DNA of 43,825 nucleotides from Gilliamella bombicola (GCF_900094945.1 NZ_FMAQ01000015.1:1-43825); one strand, 5' to 3'; counted from the stretch's first letter, positions 1 to 9,259 are shown. Made by a program: numbers and translations. The notes: generated by a model not told the origin, from the sequence alone.

Positions 1-198
1 GTGTTGGCATACAGTAAATCAACAAAACCAAGAATAGTACCCTAATAACAGCAATTTAACCGCTCCAAAACTTTTTTTTAACGACAATTTAAAATTAAAT
101 AAAATCAACATATTAAAAAATAGCTCAAAAAAAGGGTTTTCAAAGCCAAAATTGTTGTTTATCTTTATACAGCAAGATTTATCAAATCTTAAGCTCTA

Positions 199-286
199 CC
201 TTAACGCCGTGTAGGCGGTTTAGAAATACCCGACTAAAGTTTTCCTTTAGTAATTCCACCTTAACGCCGTGTAGGCATTTAATCAG
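199..286 (+). CRISPR. Minimal type I-F-like CRISPR array (2 repeats, 1 spacer)
   Basis: Two copies of a 28-base repeat begin at 199 and 259, exactly 60 bases apart, which gives one 32-base spacer at 227-258. This 28+32 geometry, the core CGCCGTGTAGGCG hairpin and the 3' end TTTAGAAA of the first copy match type I-F repeats. The second copy shares its first 18 bases and then diverges, as the leader-distal terminal repeat often does, so the array probably reads left to right with an AT-rich leader in 1-198. The basal pair of the usual 5-bp Cas6f stem is mismatched (A where C is expected). No cas gene is visible; in I-F loci cas6f normally lies just upstream of the array, which would be off the left edge. 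Confidence 0.7.
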
Positions 287-698
287 AATAAAATCAACGA
301 TATAGTTATAAAGACACAACAATCTTTCCAAAAATGATGGTTATGTTATTTGTCCTATTCCGGCGTCAGAATGTGCCGACAACAGAGCGAGGTTAGCACG
401 CCAAACAGGGATGTTTGGCGAGGCTATGCTTCGCCGGGAGCGAATCATAGCCGGTGCGTCAAGACCGAGCGTCGGCGTCGGGCAGCCGCAGGCCACATTC
501 TGCAGCCAAGCGCGGGATTGCTAAGGGAATTCGCTCTAATTCCCTTAGCTCGGACGTGGTCACGGTAGCTATTTTATCCACTCAAGGTCAAAACGTCCGA
601 AACCACCGCACCCAATCCATCCTATTCACCAACCCAAAAAGGCCTGATTTTACACCCAAAAATCGGTCAGAAAAGGTATTGATTTTATTAAAGTTTTT
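283..698 (-). repeat. Structured repeat element, copy 1 (inverted orientation)
   Basis: This is the reverse complement of the element at 41000-41532. The best matching core runs from about 604 down to about 338 and includes the shared ends 'ggtttcggacg' and 'gacgccgga'. It has internal differences and a deletion relative to copy 2. The terminal segment at about 657-698 closely matches the right-end terminal repeat of copy 2. The opposite end is marked only by a weak match (aataaaatcaa) at about 285, immediately after the terminal CRISPR repeat. The core is much more GC-rich and palindromic than the flanking DNA. Overlapping ORFs here (350-568, 454-777) have repetitive, unrecognisable translations and are not called as genes. 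Confidence 0.7.
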
Positions 699-723
699 AT
701 TTAATGGTTTTACCAAAAACCAT

Positions 724-750
724 AAAAAAACCCAGCCAAAGCTGGGTTCT
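724..750 (-). terminator. Intrinsic terminator of grcA
   Basis: Read on the minus strand, the stem AACCCAGC (748-741) and GCTGGGTT (736-729) has a 4-base loop and is followed by a run of T. It lies just after the grcA stop codon. Confidence 0.85.
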
Positions 751-766
751 TATTTTAACCAACTAA

Positions 767-1150
767 TTAAATTTTAGTTGTAAATGTACGAGCAATAACG
801 TCGCGTTGTTGTTCAGCAGTTAGTGAGTTAAAACGCACCGCATAACCAGAAACACGAATGGTTAATTGTGGATATTTTTCTGGATGTTGTACGGCATCTT
901 CTAAAGTTTCACGACGAAGAACGTTTACATTTAAATGTTGACCACCTTCAACTTTAACAGTTGGGGCAACATCTAATGGGACTTCACGATATTCGAATTT
1001 ACCTAGTTCTGCAGTTGGGATCACTTGATCTTCTTTATAAACTGATTTAGCAGCTACACAACGTGCTTCTTTTGTAGCGTTGTCTAATAACCAGAAAGAG
1101 TTAAGAAGTGCTGCATTGTCTGCTTTAGTAATTTGGATACCTGTAATCAT
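767..1150 (-). CDS. grcA: Autonomous glycyl radical cofactor GrcA
   Basis: GrcA (YfiD) is a small stand-in for the C-terminal glycyl-radical domain of pyruvate formate-lyase. It restores the activity of oxygen-damaged PflB in the cytoplasm during fermentative growth. The 127-residue length equals that of the E. coli protein. The C-terminal motif [10 protein letters not shown] starts at residue 99 and places the radical glycine at position 102. The start is supported by an AGGAGG Shine-Dalgarno about 7 bases upstream. The gene is monocistronic, with a strong terminator at 724-750 and an FNR-like site at 1217-1230, which agrees with anaerobic induction known for the family. No PflB gene lies in the window. 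Identification is secure. Confidence 0.96.
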   Translation of the reverse strand: MITGIQITKADNAALLNSFWLLDNATKEARCVAAKSVYKEDQVIPTAELGKFEYREVPLDVAPTVKVEGGQHLNVNVLRRETLEDAVQHPEKYPQLTIRVSGYAVRFNSLTAEQQRDVIARTFTTKI

Positions 1151-1490
1151 TTTAAATCCTCCTAACGGGGCCTTATTGCCCTAAAATAATTAGGGTTAAT
1201 ATAGCACTTTGGATATTTGATTAAAGTCAAAAAAAGCTATCAATTCAATAAGCAATACCTTTGTTTAGCATTTTAGCTATGGTTGTATGAAAACTATTTA
1301 TTACATTAATTATTTATTTTCTTTGTTAATTGTCCTTTTAGCAATAAAGGAGCACGACTGAATATTTAATACTCTTGATGTAGTGAGGTTTAAGCTGATT
1401 AGCATTAGGTTTATTATGATTTTTAGGTATAATTATTGTAATCAGCAAGTAGCATTGTTGAGTCATATAAAATTATAGTATAGGTATTGT
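1151..1490. other. Divergent intergenic region grcA / ung
   Basis: This 340-base AT-rich spacer lies between divergent grcA and ung. It contains the FNR-like palindrome (1217-1230) on the grcA side. A TATAAT at 1428-1433 could be the -10 of ung, but no convincing -35 pairs with it. No gene is seen. Confidence 0.5.
1217..1230 (-). promoter_or_regulatory. FNR-type operator upstream of grcA
   Basis: The sequence TTGATTAAAGTCAA matches the FNR consensus TTGAT-N4-ATCAA with one mismatch. It is centred about 74 bases upstream of the grcA start. A -10-like TAATTA near 1186-1191 would put the site close to -41.5, the class II FNR activation position. E. coli grcA is activated by FNR and ArcA, so this fits established regulation. 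The exact transcription start is inferred. Confidence 0.65.
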
Positions 1491-2180
1491 ATGAGTAATC
1501 AATTAACATGGCATGACGTCATCGGCGGTGAAAAAGAGAAGCCCTATTTTCAGCATATAATACAATTTGTGGCATCTGAGCGCGCTAATGGTAAGATTGT
1601 GTATCCGCCCCAGCATGATGTGTTTAATGCGTTTCGTTTTACGCCATTTGATCAAATCAAAGTCGTAATTTTAGGGCAAGATCCTTATCATGGTCCTAAT
1701 CAAGCCCACGGACTTTCATTTTCTGTTTTACCGGGCATTAAGCCACCACCATCGTTAATGAATATCTATAAAGAGCTATCAACAGATATTGAGGGATTTA
1801 CAATTCCTTCCCATGGTTATTTAGCTTCTTGGGCGACTCAAGGCGTATTATTATTAAATAATGTGCTCACTGTTGAAGCAGGGCAGGCGCATTCTCATGC
1901 AAAAATAGGTTGGGAAACCTTTACTGACCATGTGATAGCCGCAATTGATAAACATCTTGAGGGTGTGGTTTTTTTATTGTGGGGATCACCTGCACAAAAA
2001 AAAGGGCAGTTTATTAATCGTCAAAAACACCATGTATTAACGTCAGTGCACCCATCGCCGTTGTCTGCTCATCGTGGCTTTTTTGGTTGTAAGCACTTTT
2101 CTAAAGCAAATGATATTATTACGCAGCAAGGTAAAACGCCAATTGATTGGCAACCAACGCTACCGGAAGATCATAAATGA
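1491..2180 (+). CDS. ung: Uracil-DNA glycosylase
   Basis: Ung excises uracil from DNA by hydrolysing the N-glycosidic bond, which starts base excision repair of deaminated cytosine or misincorporated dUMP. The 229 residues match the family length. The water-activating motif GQDPYHG (Asp64) and the C-terminal motif [13 protein letters not shown] (His187) are both present at the same positions as in E. coli. The last four bases overlap the start of gntR (ATGA), so the two genes are probably translationally coupled. That pairing is by position only; there is no obvious functional link between uracil repair and gluconate regulation. Identification is secure. Confidence 0.97.
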   Translation: MSNQLTWHDVIGGEKEKPYFQHIIQFVASERANGKIVYPPQHDVFNAFRFTPFDQIKVVILGQDPYHGPNQAHGLSFSVLPGIKPPPSLMNIYKELSTDIEGFTIPSHGYLASWATQGVLLLNNVLTVEAGQAHSHAKIGWETFTDHVIAAIDKHLEGVVFLLWGSPAQKKGQFINRQKHHVLTSVHPSPLSAHRGFFGCKHFSKANDIITQQGKTPIDWQPTLPEDHK

Positions 2181-3181
2181 ATACGAATAAAAAACGTCGA
2201 ACAAGTTTGCAAGAGATCGCTAATTTAATTGGGATTAGTAAAATGACGGTGAGTCGTTTTTTGCGCGATCCTAATTCAGTGTCTAAGCCTCTTCAATTAC
2301 AAATTTCTGCTGCGATTGATAAGCTTGGTTATATTCCGAATAAAGCGCCTGATATGCTGTCTAATGCAAAAAGTAATGCAATTGGCGTTGTGTTTCCTTC
2401 GTTAACTAATCAGGTTTTTGCTGATATCTTAAAAGGTATCGAAAAGGTTACCGATGTTAGGGGTTATCAAACTATGATTACCCATACTGGCTACAGTGCA
2501 GAAAAAGAAGAGTCTCGATTACGTTCACTGCTTTCTTATAATATCGATGGCCTAATTTTAACCGAAAGAATACATACCCCTGCAACATTAAAAATGATCG
2601 AAATTTCTGGTGTTCCTGTGGTTGAAATTATGGATAGCGTTTCCCCCTGTATTGATATGGCTGTTGGATTTGATAATTTTACTGCGACTAGAAATATGAT
2701 CCATCGTATGATAAATAAAGGGCGTCGTAATATTGTCTATTTTAGTGCAAGGCAAGATCAGCGCAGTATTATTCGTCAACAAGGTTATGAAAAAGCAATG
2801 GAAGATGCGGGATTAAATCCACGAACGCTAGCGACTAAAGAAGCATCGTCTTATGAATTGGGTGCAAGATTTTTACATCAAGTTTTAAATGATTTTCCTG
2901 ATGTTGATGGTATTTTTAGTACTAATGATGACTTAGCTTTAGGGGTATTGCTTGAATGCCAGAGAATTGGAATCGAAGTGCCAAAACAAATCGCGATTGT
3001 CGGATTTCATGGACACCAAATTGGTCAATTTATGAATCCAAAATTGGCGTCTATCCATACCCCAAGAGTTGAAATGGGGCAAATTGCTGCCGAGCTGTTA
3101 TTAAAACGAATTAATGGTGAAAAAGTCGAGCAAAAAGTGGTTGATTTGCCGGTTGAGTATTTAGACGGCGAAAGTATCTGA
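2177..3181 (+). CDS. gntR: LacI-family gluconate repressor GntR
   Basis: This is a DNA-binding repressor of the LacI/GalR family. An N-terminal helix-turn-helix (about residues 9-56, containing [12 protein letters not shown]) precedes a hinge and a periplasmic-binding-protein-like effector domain (about 62-330). Stretches such as [14 protein letters not shown] and VGFDNF closely follow E. coli GntR, which releases DNA when it binds gluconate. The 334-residue length is close to the E. coli protein. It overlaps ung by four bases. No gluconate kinase or permease gene is in the window, so its targets must lie elsewhere. The specificity is assigned from sequence resemblance; the family is certain. 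Confidence 0.85.
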   Translation: MNTNKKRRTSLQEIANLIGISKMTVSRFLRDPNSVSKPLQLQISAAIDKLGYIPNKAPDMLSNAKSNAIGVVFPSLTNQVFADILKGIEKVTDVRGYQTMITHTGYSAEKEESRLRSLLSYNIDGLILTERIHTPATLKMIEISGVPVVEIMDSVSPCIDMAVGFDNFTATRNMIHRMINKGRRNIVYFSARQDQRSIIRQQGYEKAMEDAGLNPRTLATKEASSYELGARFLHQVLNDFPDVDGIFSTNDDLALGVLLECQRIGIEVPKQIAIVGFHGHQIGQFMNPKLASIHTPRVEMGQIAAELLLKRINGEKVEQKVVDLPVEYLDGESI

Positions 3182-3252
3182 TCAAATAATTTTAATAAAA
3201 CAACTGTTAATATTAAAATTGATTTTACTTTATCCAGCTCGTTGATTTCAGG

Positions 3253-3281
3253 TTTTCATAAAATGAGTTCTATGTTAGAAT
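3253..3281 (+). promoter_or_regulatory. Predicted sigma-70 promoter of upp
   Basis: A TTTTCA (-35, 3253-3258) and TAGAAT (-10, 3276-3281) are separated by 17 bases. The predicted start, around 3287-3289, coincides with the first base of a long hairpin in the upp leader. Confidence 0.55.
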
Positions 3282-3286
3282 TATCG

Positions 3287-3334
3287 CTCAGTGGTTATTT
3301 ATACCTACTAATAGATTATAGAAATAACACTGAG
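3287..3334 (+). promoter_or_regulatory. 5' leader hairpin of upp overlapping its ribosome binding site
   Basis: The arm at 3287-3300 (CTCAGTGGTTATTT) pairs with 3322-3334 (AAATAACACTGAG) with a single bulged base. The 3' arm includes GAG of the likely Shine-Dalgarno GAGG (3332-3335), nine bases before the ATG. The structure could stabilise the mRNA 5' end or restrict ribosome access. This is inferred from base pairing only. Confidence 0.5.
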
Positions 3335-3344
3335 GTTCCCTCCC

Positions 3345-3971
3345 ATGAAAATAGTTGAAGTAAAACACCCTCTCGTTCGCCATAAAATTGGTTTAATGCG
3401 TGAACATGATATCAGTACCAAGGACTTTCGCGATCTGGCCAGTGAAGTTGGTAGCTTATTAACTTATGAAGCAACGGCTGATCTCCCTACCGAAAAAGTC
3501 ACCATAAATGGTTGGTGTGGACCGGTTGAAGTTGAGCAAATTAAAGGTAAAAAAATTACTGTCGTGCCTATTTTGCGTGCGGGCTTAGGTATGATGGATG
3601 GTGTGCTTGAGCATATTCCAAGTGCTCGTATTAGTGTTGTCGGTTTTTATCGTAACGAAGAGACACTTGAACCTGTTCCTTATTTCCAAAAGTTAACCTC
3701 AGATATTGAAGAGCGAATGGCTTTGGTTGTTGATCCAATGCTGGCAACAGGCGGTTCTATGGTTGCGACGATCGATCTGCTTAAAAAAGCAGGCTGTAAA
3801 AATATTAAAGTATTAGTTTTGGTTGCTGCACCAGAAGGCATTAAAGTGCTTGAACAAGCTCATCCTGACGTTGAACTTTATACCGCATCAATCGATGAGA
3901 GGTTGAACGAAAAAGGCTACATATTGCCAGGACTTGGGGACGCTGGAGATAAAATCTTCGGCACAAAATAA
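3345..3971 (+). CDS. upp: Uracil phosphoribosyltransferase
   Basis: Upp converts uracil and PRPP to UMP and pyrophosphate in the pyrimidine salvage pathway. The 208-residue length is that of the family. The PRPP-binding loop [12 protein letters not shown] occupies residues 128-139, and the C-terminal uracil-binding region [12 protein letters not shown] is present. It is followed by an intrinsic terminator and then the uracil permease gene, the same pairing as upp-uraA in E. coli. A promoter and a leader hairpin lie directly upstream. Identification is secure. Confidence 0.97.
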   Translation: MKIVEVKHPLVRHKIGLMREHDISTKDFRDLASEVGSLLTYEATADLPTEKVTINGWCGPVEVEQIKGKKITVVPILRAGLGMMDGVLEHIPSARISVVGFYRNEETLEPVPYFQKLTSDIEERMALVVDPMLATGGSMVATIDLLKKAGCKNIKVLVLVAAPEGIKVLEQAHPDVELYTASIDERLNEKGYILPGLGDAGDKIFGTK

Positions 3972-3986
3972 AATCTCAAATTTTAG

Positions 3987-4007
3987 ACCGGTTAATCCGG
4001 TTTTTTT
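3987..4007 (+). terminator. Intrinsic terminator between upp and uraA
   Basis: ACCGG (3987-3991) pairs with CCGGT (3997-4001) and is followed by seven T. The short 5-bp stem suggests partial termination, which would lower uraA expression relative to upp. Confidence 0.7.
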
Positions 4008-4063
4008 ATGCCTGTCAATTAGGCAAGTTATACAACAAATTAGTTAAGTAAGAGAGGCGCGAT

Positions 4064-5332
4064 GTGAGCAATATCACAACAGACAAAACAAAAAATATAA
4101 CATCACTGCATAAGCATTCTTGGCAGGATATTTTTACTGGCGCACAAATGTTATTTGTCGCATTTGGTGCATTGGTGTTAGTACCATTGTTAACGGGGTT
4201 AAATCCCAATGTAGCGCTTTTTACTGCTGGGGTAGGTACTTTACTATTTCAATTAACCACTAAAGGTAAAGTGCCGGTATTTTTAGCTTCATCATTTGCT
4301 TTTATTGCCCCTATCTCATTTGGTGTTGCTCAGTGGGGGATCCCCGCTACGTTAGGTGGTTTAGTTGCCGCTGGTTTTGTATTTATGCTTTTGGCTTTTT
4401 CAGTCAAAATGAATGGTAGACATGTTATTGACCTCATTTTACCGCCGGTTGTGACCGGTCCAATTATTATGGTTATTGGTTTATCGCTTGCACCGGTTAC
4501 TGTTGGGATGGCAATGGGTAAAAATAGTGGGCTACAAGCTGAAAATTATCAATTGATTCTTATTTCAATGGCTTCACTATTAACAACGCTAGTAGTGGCT
4601 ATTTGGGCAAAAGGTTTTTTAAAATTATTACCAATTATTTCCGGTATTGTGGTTGGTTATGTGCTTTCTTGTGTGTTCGGTATTGTCAATTTTCAACCGG
4701 TGATTGATGCGCCATGGTTTAAAGTGCCTGATTTCACGTTTCCTGAATTTCACTGGCAAGCGATTTTGTATATGTTGCTAATTGTGATTGCTCCAACCAT
4801 TGAACATGTTGGTGATATTATGGCAATTGGTGCTGTTACAGGTAAAGATTATACGCGTGATCCTGGTTTACATCGCACATTACTCGGTGATGGACTAGCA
4901 ACTTCGGCAGCTGGATTTTTTGGTGGACCACCTTGTATTACTTATGCCGAAGTGATTGGTGCGGTTACATTAACGCGTAATTTTAAAACTCGCGTTATGA
5001 CATGGGCGGCAATTTGGGCTATTTTAATGTCTTTTATTGGTAAAATCGGTGCACTTTTAGGAACAATTCCAACTGTAGTCATGGGGGGAATTATGGTGCT
5101 ATTGTTTGGTTCAATTGCATCAGTAGGCATTAATATTTTAGTCAAACATAAGGTAGATCTATCCGTGCCTCGAAATATGTGTATTGTCTCATTAGTTTTA
5201 GTTTTTGGGATTGGTGGAATGATTTTTGATTTTGGGTCATATGCATTACAGGGTATAAGCTTGTGTGGGATTTTAGCCATTGTGTTAAATCAGATTCTAC
5301 CACATCAAGGAAGCTCAACTGATATTCATTAA
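4064..5332 (+). CDS. uraA: Uracil permease, NCS2 family
   Basis: This inner-membrane symporter of the NCS2 family imports uracil with protons. The 422 residues are largely hydrophobic, consistent with 14 transmembrane segments. The family regions IEHVGD (Glu247, His248) and GGPPCITYAEVIGA (Glu296) hold the substrate- and proton-interacting acidic residues. Position 251 is Asp where I recall E. coli UraA having His245. The start is GTG with AGAGAGG upstream; an ATG two bases earlier stops at once. It lies 92 bases after upp, beyond a weak terminator, so uptake and phosphoribosylation are probably co-expressed. The family is certain and uracil specificity follows from the upp context. Confidence 0.92.
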   Translation: MSNITTDKTKNITSLHKHSWQDIFTGAQMLFVAFGALVLVPLLTGLNPNVALFTAGVGTLLFQLTTKGKVPVFLASSFAFIAPISFGVAQWGIPATLGGLVAAGFVFMLLAFSVKMNGRHVIDLILPPVVTGPIIMVIGLSLAPVTVGMAMGKNSGLQAENYQLILISMASLLTTLVVAIWAKGFLKLLPIISGIVVGYVLSCVFGIVNFQPVIDAPWFKVPDFTFPEFHWQAILYMLLIVIAPTIEHVGDIMAIGAVTGKDYTRDPGLHRTLLGDGLATSAAGFFGGPPCITYAEVIGAVTLTRNFKTRVMTWAAIWAILMSFIGKIGALLGTIPTVVMGGIMVLLFGSIASVGINILVKHKVDLSVPRNMCIVSLVLVFGIGGMIFDFGSYALQGISLCGILAIVLNQILPHQGSSTDIH

Positions 5333-5799
5333 GTCCTTCTCCTATAATCGTTGGCGCTATTATGGTGGCCAACGATATAGATAAATCAACGTACTAATCT
5401 ATCGTGGTATTGTGCATTTTTTATGGCTTGCATGAATAGTTAAAAGTGAATAATTACTCACTTCTTTATTTTTATTGGACACAGTTAAGAACACCTATCT
5501 TTATTTCCTTATAATGAGCCCCCTCAACCAATTTTCCCTTCGTTTAGTTATGTTATTTTTGTTGTTCTATTAGCATAATGTATATTGTTTTTTTGAGTAT
5601 GTAAGTAAAAACTCACAACTGATCATGGCTTTTATATATTGAGTATTAAATAAGGTTTAATTTAGATTTAAGTAATATTAATGGGTGCGCCTTTGGGGAG
5701 AATGATGCAGATCTGTTTATCTTAATTGTGGGCGAAGTGAGTGCTTAAGCATAAAAACTCACTTATCAAAAATAAGTGAGTTTTAAGTAATAATTGACT
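5333..5799. other. Convergent intergenic region uraA / lysS
   Basis: This 467-base gene-free stretch lies between convergent uraA and lysS. A 9-bp hairpin (ATCGTTGGC at 5347-5355 with GCCAACGAT at 5368-5376) follows uraA, and a second 6-bp hairpin (5444-5463) precedes a T-rich run; either could end the uraA transcript. The lysS terminator lies at 5754-5784. Between about 5480 and 5740 I see AT-rich sequence with no recognisable gene. Confidence 0.5.
5754..5784 (-). terminator. Intrinsic terminator of lysS
   Basis: AAAACTCACTTAT (5754-5766) and ATAAGTGAGTTTT (5772-5784) form a 13-bp stem with a 5-base loop. The T-rich arm gives a U tract when read on the minus strand, 16 bases past the lysS stop. 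Confidence 0.8.
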
Positions 5800-7317
5800 T
5801 TATTTGATTGGACGCATAGTCGGGAATAAAATCACGTCACGAATAGTGTGACTATTGGTAAATAGCATCACGGTACGGTCAATCCCAATCCCCAGTCCTG
5901 CTGTAGGTGGTAGGCCGTGTTCAAGTGCGGTGATATAATCTTCATCATAAAACATGGCTTCATCATCACCCGCATCTTTTTGTGACACTTGGTCAGCAAA
6001 GCGCTGTGCTTGATCTTCCGCATCATTAAGTTCTGAGAATCCATTGCCAATTTCACGACCACCAATAAAGAATTCGAATCGATCAGTAACAAATGGGTTG
6101 TCATCGTTACGGCGAGCAAGTGGTGAAACTTCGGCTGGATATTCAGTAATAAACGTTGGTTGAATTAAATTTGCTTCAGCCACTTCTTCAAAGATTTCAG
6201 TCACAACACGACCAAGTCCCCAGCCTTTTTCGATTTTGATGCCAACAGATTGAGCAATGGCACATGCTTTATCAAAATCATCTAAATCGGCATTATTGGT
6301 TTCAGGGCGATAATGGCAAATGGCTTCACGCATGGTCATTTTAATAAATGGTTTACCAAAATCGAAAGTATGCTCGCCATATTGCACAACAGCATCACCT
6401 GTTACGGCAATCGCTAAACGACGGAATAAGGCTTCTGTTAACACAATTAGATCTTTATAATCAGCATAAGCCATATACATTTCCATCATGGTAAATTCTG
6501 GATTATGTCTTGGCGATACGCCTTCGTTACGGAAGTTACGGTTAATTTCAAAGACACGTTCAAAGCCACCTACCACTAAACGTTTTAAATAAAGCTCTGG
6601 CGCGATTCGTAGATACATATCTAAATCAAGCGCATTGTGATGCGTAATAAATGGTTTTGCTGATGCACCACCTGGAATGACTTGCATCATTGGAGTTTCA
6701 ACTTCCATAAAGTGATTTTCAAGCATAAAGTTACGGATTTCGCTAACCACTTTTGAACGAGCCTTAAACGTCTCTCTTGATTCTTGATTGGTGATAAGAT
6801 CCAAGTAACGTTGACGATAGCGCATTTCTTGATCGGCAAGTCCATGAAACTTATCAGGCAATGGACGTAGCGCTTTGGTTAGTAAACGAATTTCTTCACA
6901 GTGAATAGAAAGCTCGCCTGTTTTTGTTTTAAATAGGTAACCTTTCGCACCGACAATATCGCCTAAATCCCATTTTTTAAATTGTTCGTTATAAAAACCT
7001 TCAGGGAGATCATCGCGGGTAACATAAAGTTGGATCTGTCCAGCAACATCTTGCAAAGAAACAAATGACGCTTTCCCCATAATACGGCGCATCATCATAC
7101 GTCCTGCGACCGTTACGGTAATTTTGTTTTCAATAAGTTCTTCGTTAGTTTTATCGCCATATTGTTTGTGGAGATCATTGGAAATCGCATCACGGCGAAA
7201 ATCATTAGGAAACGCAACACCTTGTTCGCGAAGATGAGCGAGCTTTTCGCGACGTACTTTTAGTTCGTTATTTAACTCTTCAATTTGTTTTTGTTGATCT
7301 TGCTGCTCTGTTGACAT
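5800..7317 (-). CDS. lysS: Lysyl-tRNA synthetase, class II
   Basis: LysS attaches lysine to tRNA-Lys in the cytoplasm. The 505-residue protein has an N-terminal OB-fold anticodon-binding domain (about residues 65-145) and a class II catalytic core. Class II motif 2 is seen in [11 protein letters not shown], followed by [18 protein letters not shown], and motif 3 in [13 protein letters not shown] near the C-terminus. It follows prfB by 30 bases on the same strand, the prfB-lysS arrangement of E. coli, and is followed by a strong terminator. Identification is secure. Confidence 0.97.
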   Translation of the reverse strand: MSTEQQDQQKQIEELNNELKVRREKLAHLREQGVAFPNDFRRDAISNDLHKQYGDKTNEELIENKITVTVAGRMMMRRIMGKASFVSLQDVAGQIQLYVTRDDLPEGFYNEQFKKWDLGDIVGAKGYLFKTKTGELSIHCEEIRLLTKALRPLPDKFHGLADQEMRYRQRYLDLITNQESRETFKARSKVVSEIRNFMLENHFMEVETPMMQVIPGGASAKPFITHHNALDLDMYLRIAPELYLKRLVVGGFERVFEINRNFRNEGVSPRHNPEFTMMEMYMAYADYKDLIVLTEALFRRLAIAVTGDAVVQYGEHTFDFGKPFIKMTMREAICHYRPETNNADLDDFDKACAIAQSVGIKIEKGWGLGRVVTEIFEEVAEANLIQPTFITEYPAEVSPLARRNDDNPFVTDRFEFFIGGREIGNGFSELNDAEDQAQRFADQVSQKDAGDDEAMFYDEDYITALEHGLPPTAGLGIGIDRTVMLFTNSHTIRDVILFPTMRPIK

Positions 7318-7347
7318 AGTTTTACCTTTTATTTATAGCCAAGCGGT

Positions 7348-8446
7348 TTATAAGCCTGCTTTTAAGCTTTCTTCAATAAATTGATCTAAATCGCCATCTA
7401 ATACGGCCTGCGTATTACGCGTTTCAACACCAGTGCGTAAATCTTTAATACGTGAATCATCAAGCACGTAAGAGCGAATCTGACTGCCCCAGCCGATGTC
7501 AGATTTGTTTTCTTCCATCTGTTGCTTTTCGGCATTTTTTTTCTGCATCTCAAGCTCATACAGTTTTGCTTTTAACTGTTTCATGGCTTGATCTTTATTG
7601 CTATGTTGTGAACGGTTATTTTGACACTGCGTCACAATACCGGTTGGCACATGGGTAATACGTACAGCAGACTCAGTTTTATTCACATGCTGTCCACCCG
7701 CACCTGATGCACGGTATACATCAATGCGAAGATCAGCTGGGTTAATGTCGATATCAATATCATCATCAATTTCAGGATAAACAAACACTGACGAAAACGA
7801 GGTGTGACGTCGATTACCTGAGTCAAATGGACTTTTACGGACAAGGCGATGTACGCCTGTTTCAGTACGTAACCAACCGTAAGCATAATCACCGGATACT
7901 TTAATCGTTGCTGATTTAATACCGGCAACATCGCCATCAGAGACTTCCATCACTTCGGTTGCAAAGCCTTTTGATTCCGCCCAACGCAAATACATTCTCA
8001 GTAGCATTTCAGCCCAATCTTGTGCTTCAGTACCGCCCGATCCAGATTGAATATCCAAATAACAATCTGCACTATCGTAATTGCCTGAAAACATACGCCG
8101 AAATTCAAGGCCGGCCAGTTTTTTTTCTAGTTGTTCAAGTTCGCTATTTGCTTCATCGAAAGTCTCTTGATCGTCCGCTTCGATAGCTAGTTCAAGTAAG
8201 CCTTCAACATCGTCAAGACCTTGCGTTAATGAATTGATAGTATTAATAATTTCATCTAATGCAACGCGCTCTTTACCTAACGCTTGCGCTTTTTCGGGAT
8301 CGGCCCAAACTTCGGCTTGTTCTAGTTCGGCATTAACTTCTTCTAGCCGTTCCTTTTTGACATCATAGTCAAAGATACCCCCGAATCACGGCCGTGCGTT
8401 CGGTAAGTTCTGCTATCTTTGATCTAACAGGATTAATTTCAAACAT
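7348..8446 (-). CDS. prfB: Peptide chain release factor 2 (programmed +1 frameshift)
   Basis: RF2 recognises UGA and UAA stop codons and triggers peptide release. The gene reads in two frames. A 25-codon zero frame starts at ATG 8446 and reaches an in-frame TGA at 8371-8369 in the context CTT-TGA-C, preceded by the Shine-Dalgarno-like CGGGGG. Shifting +1 there (GAC begins at 8370) continues to the stop at 7348 and gives 365 residues, the E. coli length. The anticodon-mimic SPF (205-207) and catalytic GGQ (250-252) are present. Residue 246 is Ala, as in most bacteria, unlike the Thr of E. coli K-12. A caller that ignores the shift would report only 7348-8094. Coordinates here span both frames. 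Confidence 0.97.
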
Positions 8447-8576
8447 GATTTAAATTGGTTTGCTCAGTTTTATGATTTTTTAACAAGCGTTCATTGTAGC
8501 GGATTTGGGCATAATTTAGCAATTGCCAATTGCCATTTTGACTTGAACTTGATGAATAAAGTGCTCAGCGAAAAGC

Positions 8577-8605
8577 AAAGATAGCGCATAAAGCGCTATC
8601 TTTTT
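8577..8605 (-). terminator. Bidirectional-type hairpin terminator after sodA
   Basis: AAAGATAGCGC (8577-8587) pairs with GCGCTATCTTT (8593-8603) around a 5-base loop, 29 bases beyond the sodA stop codon. Read on the minus strand the stem ends in TTT and is followed by GCTTTT. Confidence 0.75.
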
Positions 8606-8632
8606 AGTCGAAGATATTTAGTGCAAGCTGGG

Positions 8633-9259
8633 TTATTTTTTTGCTTCAGCGTATAGCTCAGCAACTTTATCCCAGTTAACCACATTCCAAAATGCACCGA
8701 TGTAATCAACACGACGATTTTGGTATTTCAAATAATAAGCGTGTTCCCAAACATCAAGCGTTAAGATAGGTGTACCAGAAACGCCAGCAAATTTTTCGCC
8801 CATCAATGGTGAATCTTGATTAGCTGTTGAAACAACTTCAAGTTTACCATTTTGTAATACTAACCAAGCCCAACCAGATCCAAAGCGAGTGGCTGCCGCT
8901 GCTGCAAATTTTTCTTTAAATGCATCAACTGAACCAAAATCTTTTTCGATGGCTGCTTTAAGTTCACCTTTAAGTTCGGTACCAACTTTTAATAGTTCCC
9001 AGAAAAGGGTGTGATTAACATGACCACCTACGTTATTTTTAATGCCTGTAAGTTTATCAGCGGGCACTTTATCTAAATTTTTTAATAAATCGCTTGGGCT
9101 AAATTCTTTAATTTCAGCAGATAAAGTTTCAATGATAGCATTGGCATTGTTAACATAGGTTTGATGATGTTTATCGTGATGAAGATGCATTGTTTCAGAA
9201 TCAATATAAGGTTCTAATGCATCATAAGCATAAGGTAAGGGAGGTAAAGTATAAGCCAT
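8633..9259 (-). CDS. sodA: Superoxide dismutase, manganese type
   Basis: SodA converts superoxide to oxygen and hydrogen peroxide in the cytoplasm. The 208-residue form starting at 9259 carries the four metal ligands His27, His83, Asp169 and His173 (in [11 protein letters not shown]). [10 protein letters not shown] and NQDSPL favour the Mn-dependent over the Fe-dependent subfamily. A longer ORF begins at 9277, but that ATG lies against the AAAGGAG ribosome binding site that serves the ATG at 9259, and [10 protein letters not shown] is the usual family N-terminus. The gene is monocistronic, with two palindromes in its upstream region. Confidence 0.95.
   Translation of the reverse strand: MAYTLPPLPYAYDALEPYIDSETMHLHHDKHHQTYVNNANAIIETLSAEIKEFSPSDLLKNLDKVPADKLTGIKNNVGGHVNHTLFWELLKVGTELKGELKAAIEKDFGSVDAFKEKFAAAAATRFGSGWAWLVLQNGKLEVVSTANQDSPLMGEKFAGVSGTPILTLDVWEHAYYLKYQNRRVDYIGAFWNVVNWDKVAELYAEAKK

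Noticed and set aside
1..45. Possible 3' end of a cas6f gene (reading ending in ...RIVP)
   Set aside because: The position would fit a type I-F locus, but 14 codons are too few and the match to the usual Cas6f C-terminus is weak.
350..777. Two overlapping ORFs of 72 and 107 codons
   Set aside because: They lie inside repeat copy 1, have no ribosome binding site and translate palindromic DNA. Copy 2 does not preserve the same frames.
5142..5372. 76-codon minus-strand ORF at the uraA 3' end
   Set aside because: It lies mostly inside uraA, has no supporting signals and is best explained as a shadow.
5470..5530. Possible insertion-sequence remnant (tggacacagttaagaac region)
   Set aside because: It is vaguely reminiscent of transposon ends, but no inverted repeat or transposase fragment could be found.
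7348..8094. A 248-residue stand-alone release-factor-like protein
   Set aside because: It is the second-frame part of prfB; the true gene starts at 8446 and uses the programmed frameshift.
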